64,000 bases of DNA, from positions 310,001 to 374,000 of the forward strand of contig NZ_VXJV01000001.1 of NCBI RefSeq assembly GCF_008692785.1. The letters are read 5' to 3'. Source of the DNA: Salmonella enterica subsp. diarizonae (lineage in GTDB: Bacteria > Pseudomonadota > Gammaproteobacteria > Enterobacterales > Enterobacteriaceae). The position numbers were made by a program, and so were the translations under genes. Position 1 is the stretch's first letter, and each line of letters starts with the position of its first letter. The notes beneath the pieces are model-generated. The model searched no databases and was not told the origin of the DNA. It saw only the letters and a list, made by a program, of their open reading frames with translations. Below are positions 62,904-64,000 of the stretch, in pieces.

Positions 62904-63364
62904 GTGTCGGCCTCGTTACGCTCGCATAGCCTGATTCGCCCCCATGAGGAGATGACCAGACGCCACTCTCCGGCTGCGTTTTTCAGTACGATGTGCCCTG
63001 CCCATGCCGTATTGCGCAGGCCAAAGAAAGCTAAAGACGGCGTGATATCGGCGAGGACGACATCACGCCAGTCGGGCGTAAACACAAAGGGGGAAGATGG
63101 CGTACACGATGTTTGCGCAGCAACAGAGCTGACAACGCACCATGACCCCCCTTCGCTGACCACGCGAATAATGTGATCGCGGTTATGCCAGTGAGCGTCC
63201 TCACGAAGTTGCAGCAGGTAGTCCCGCACCTGACATGCGGTTTGCCACAGGCGCTGTTGCTGCTGCCAGCGTTGCCAGCCATAAAGTCCTGTGGCGCTGA
63301 GAATGATAATGAGCGACATCGCGACCACCGTTTCAATGAGCGTATAGCCATGTTGTTTTTTCAT
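62894..63364 (-). CDS. ppdA: Prepilin-peptidase-dependent protein A
   Basis: Minor-pilin-like protein of 156 residues. Leader MKKQHG, then [20 protein letters not shown] with Glu at +5. It resembles GspH/FimT-type minor pilins. First gene of ppdA-ppdB-ygdB-ppdC, 184 bp downstream of the thyA stop and separated from it by a terminator, so the cluster needs its own promoter at about 63365-63500. Confidence 0.92.
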   Translation of the reverse strand: MKKQHGYTLIETVVAMSLIIILSATGLYGWQRWQQQQRLWQTACQVRDYLLQLREDAHWHNRDHIIRVVSEGGSWCVVSSVAAQTSCTPSSPFVFTPDWRDVVLADITPSLAFFGLRNTAWAGHIVLKNAAGEWRLVISSWGRIRLCERNEADTCQ

Positions 63365-63500
63365 GTCGGCAGTATGGCGGTCGGGAAAAAAATAACGAGC
63401 ACCAAATGCGGATTGTTCGGCGCGTTACGGAAAAAAGTTCATGTCTTGCAGCGCGTTGCAAAATTTCAGGAATCCGCGCCGAAGATTGAGACGAAGGGTA

Positions 63501-63528
63501 AAAAAAACCGACGCGCAATGACGTCGGT
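63501..63528 (-). terminator. Terminator of thyA
   Basis: On the minus strand accgacg-tcattgcg-cgtcggt followed by ttttttt: stem halves at 63522-63528 and 63507-63513, 20 bases past the thyA stop. Confidence 0.88.
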
Positions 63529-63548
63529 TACGGCAGGATCGTCAGCGC

Positions 63549-64000
63549 TTAGATAGCGACCGGCGCTTTAATACCTGGGTGCGGATCATAGCCTTCAATT
63601 TCAAAATCGTCGAACCGGTAGTCAAAAAGCGAATCGGGTTTACGCTTAATGACCAACTTCGGGAGCGCGCGCGGTTCACGGCTTAATTGCAGGTGCGTCT
63701 GCTCCATATGGTTGCTGTACAGGTGCGTGTCGCCGCCGGTCCAGACAAAATCGCCGACGTCCAGGTCGCACTGTTGCGCCATCATATGCACCAGTAACGC
63801 GTAGCTGGCAATGTTGAACGGCAGACCGAGGAACACATCGCAGGAGCGCTGATAAAGCTGACAGGAGAGTTTTCCATCTGCGACATAAAACTGGAAAAAG
63901 GCGTGACACGGCGCCAGCGCCATCTTATCCAGCTCGCCGACGTTCCACGCAGAAACGATAATACGGCGGGAGTCCGGATCGTTTTTAAGCTGGCTTAAGA
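63549..64000 (-). CDS. thyA: Thymidylate synthase, C-terminal ~150 residues (cut by window edge)
   Basis: Methylates dUMP to dTMP with methylene-tetrahydrofolate. The part present includes the nucleophile in [14 protein letters not shown] (Cys146 by E. coli numbering), the dUMP-binding [19 protein letters not shown] and [12 protein letters not shown], and the conserved C-terminus ending KAPVAI. About 114 N-terminal residues lie beyond the window. Confidence 0.97.

Overview
The window is chromosomal DNA of an enteric gammaproteobacterium, almost certainly Salmonella enterica. The backbone has the E. coli K-12 gene order, but the differences are Salmonella-like. There is no mazEF between relA and mazG. 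A metallo-beta-lactamase-fold gene and a type I-E CRISPR stand where K-12 has ygcN-ygcE. A glycerate kinase gene is attached to the glucarate operon, and an AT-rich RarD-like transporter gene sits between csdE and tcdA. The CRISPR lies at the position I recall as the Salmonella CRISPR2 locus and holds a single spacer. I did not establish the serovar.

Layout. 1-8.3 kb: 5' part of cysJ (cut by the window edge) with an ERIC element in its upstream region; queD; an MBL-fold gene; one-spacer CRISPR with AT-rich leader; queE; eno; pyrG; mazG. 8.4-14.8 kb: relA, rlmD, and divergent barA. 14.9-20.2 kb: D-glucarate operon gudP-gudX-gudD-glycerate kinase. 20.6-25.8 kb: yqcC-truC-yqcA, the regulatory RNA gene csrB with its UvrY/SirA and IHF sites, syd, queF, ppnN. 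26.3-29.9 kb: sdaC-sdaB and xni. 30.0-38.2 kb: L-fucose regulon, fucAO divergent from fucPIKUR. 38.3-45.2 kb: rlmM, ygdD, gcvA, gcvB RNA, ygdI, csdA-csdE, RarD-like gene, tcdA. 45.3-49.7 kb: mltA, two initiator tRNA genes, amiC, argA. 49.8-64 kb: the minus-strand run thyA (3' part) - ppdA-ppdB-ygdB-ppdC - recC-ptrA-recB-recD.

Functional links. queD, queE and queF supply three steps of queuosine-precursor synthesis. BarA (with UvrY/SirA, encoded elsewhere) drives csrB, so a sensor and its RNA output lie about 8 kb apart. The glucarate operon feeds 2-phosphoglycerate towards enolase. The fuc genes cover uptake, catabolism and anaerobic disposal of lactaldehyde. csdA, csdE and tcdA belong to the cyclic t6A tRNA-modification system. 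recC, recB and recD encode the complete RecBCD enzyme. All coding genes not cut by the window edges look intact. The only eroded one is fucR, whose stop codon lies inside a REP element.

I found no convincing undescribed multi-gene system. The loci most worth a second look are the MBL-fold gene between queD and queE next to the minimal CRISPR, the ERIC insertion in the cysJIH 5' region, the operator-like palindromes upstream of queF and sdaC, and the REP-truncated fucR. REP/BIME elements occur at seven or more sites. Start sites were chosen from ribosome-binding sites and remembered family lengths. Homology statements rest on recognising the protein sequences, not on a search.
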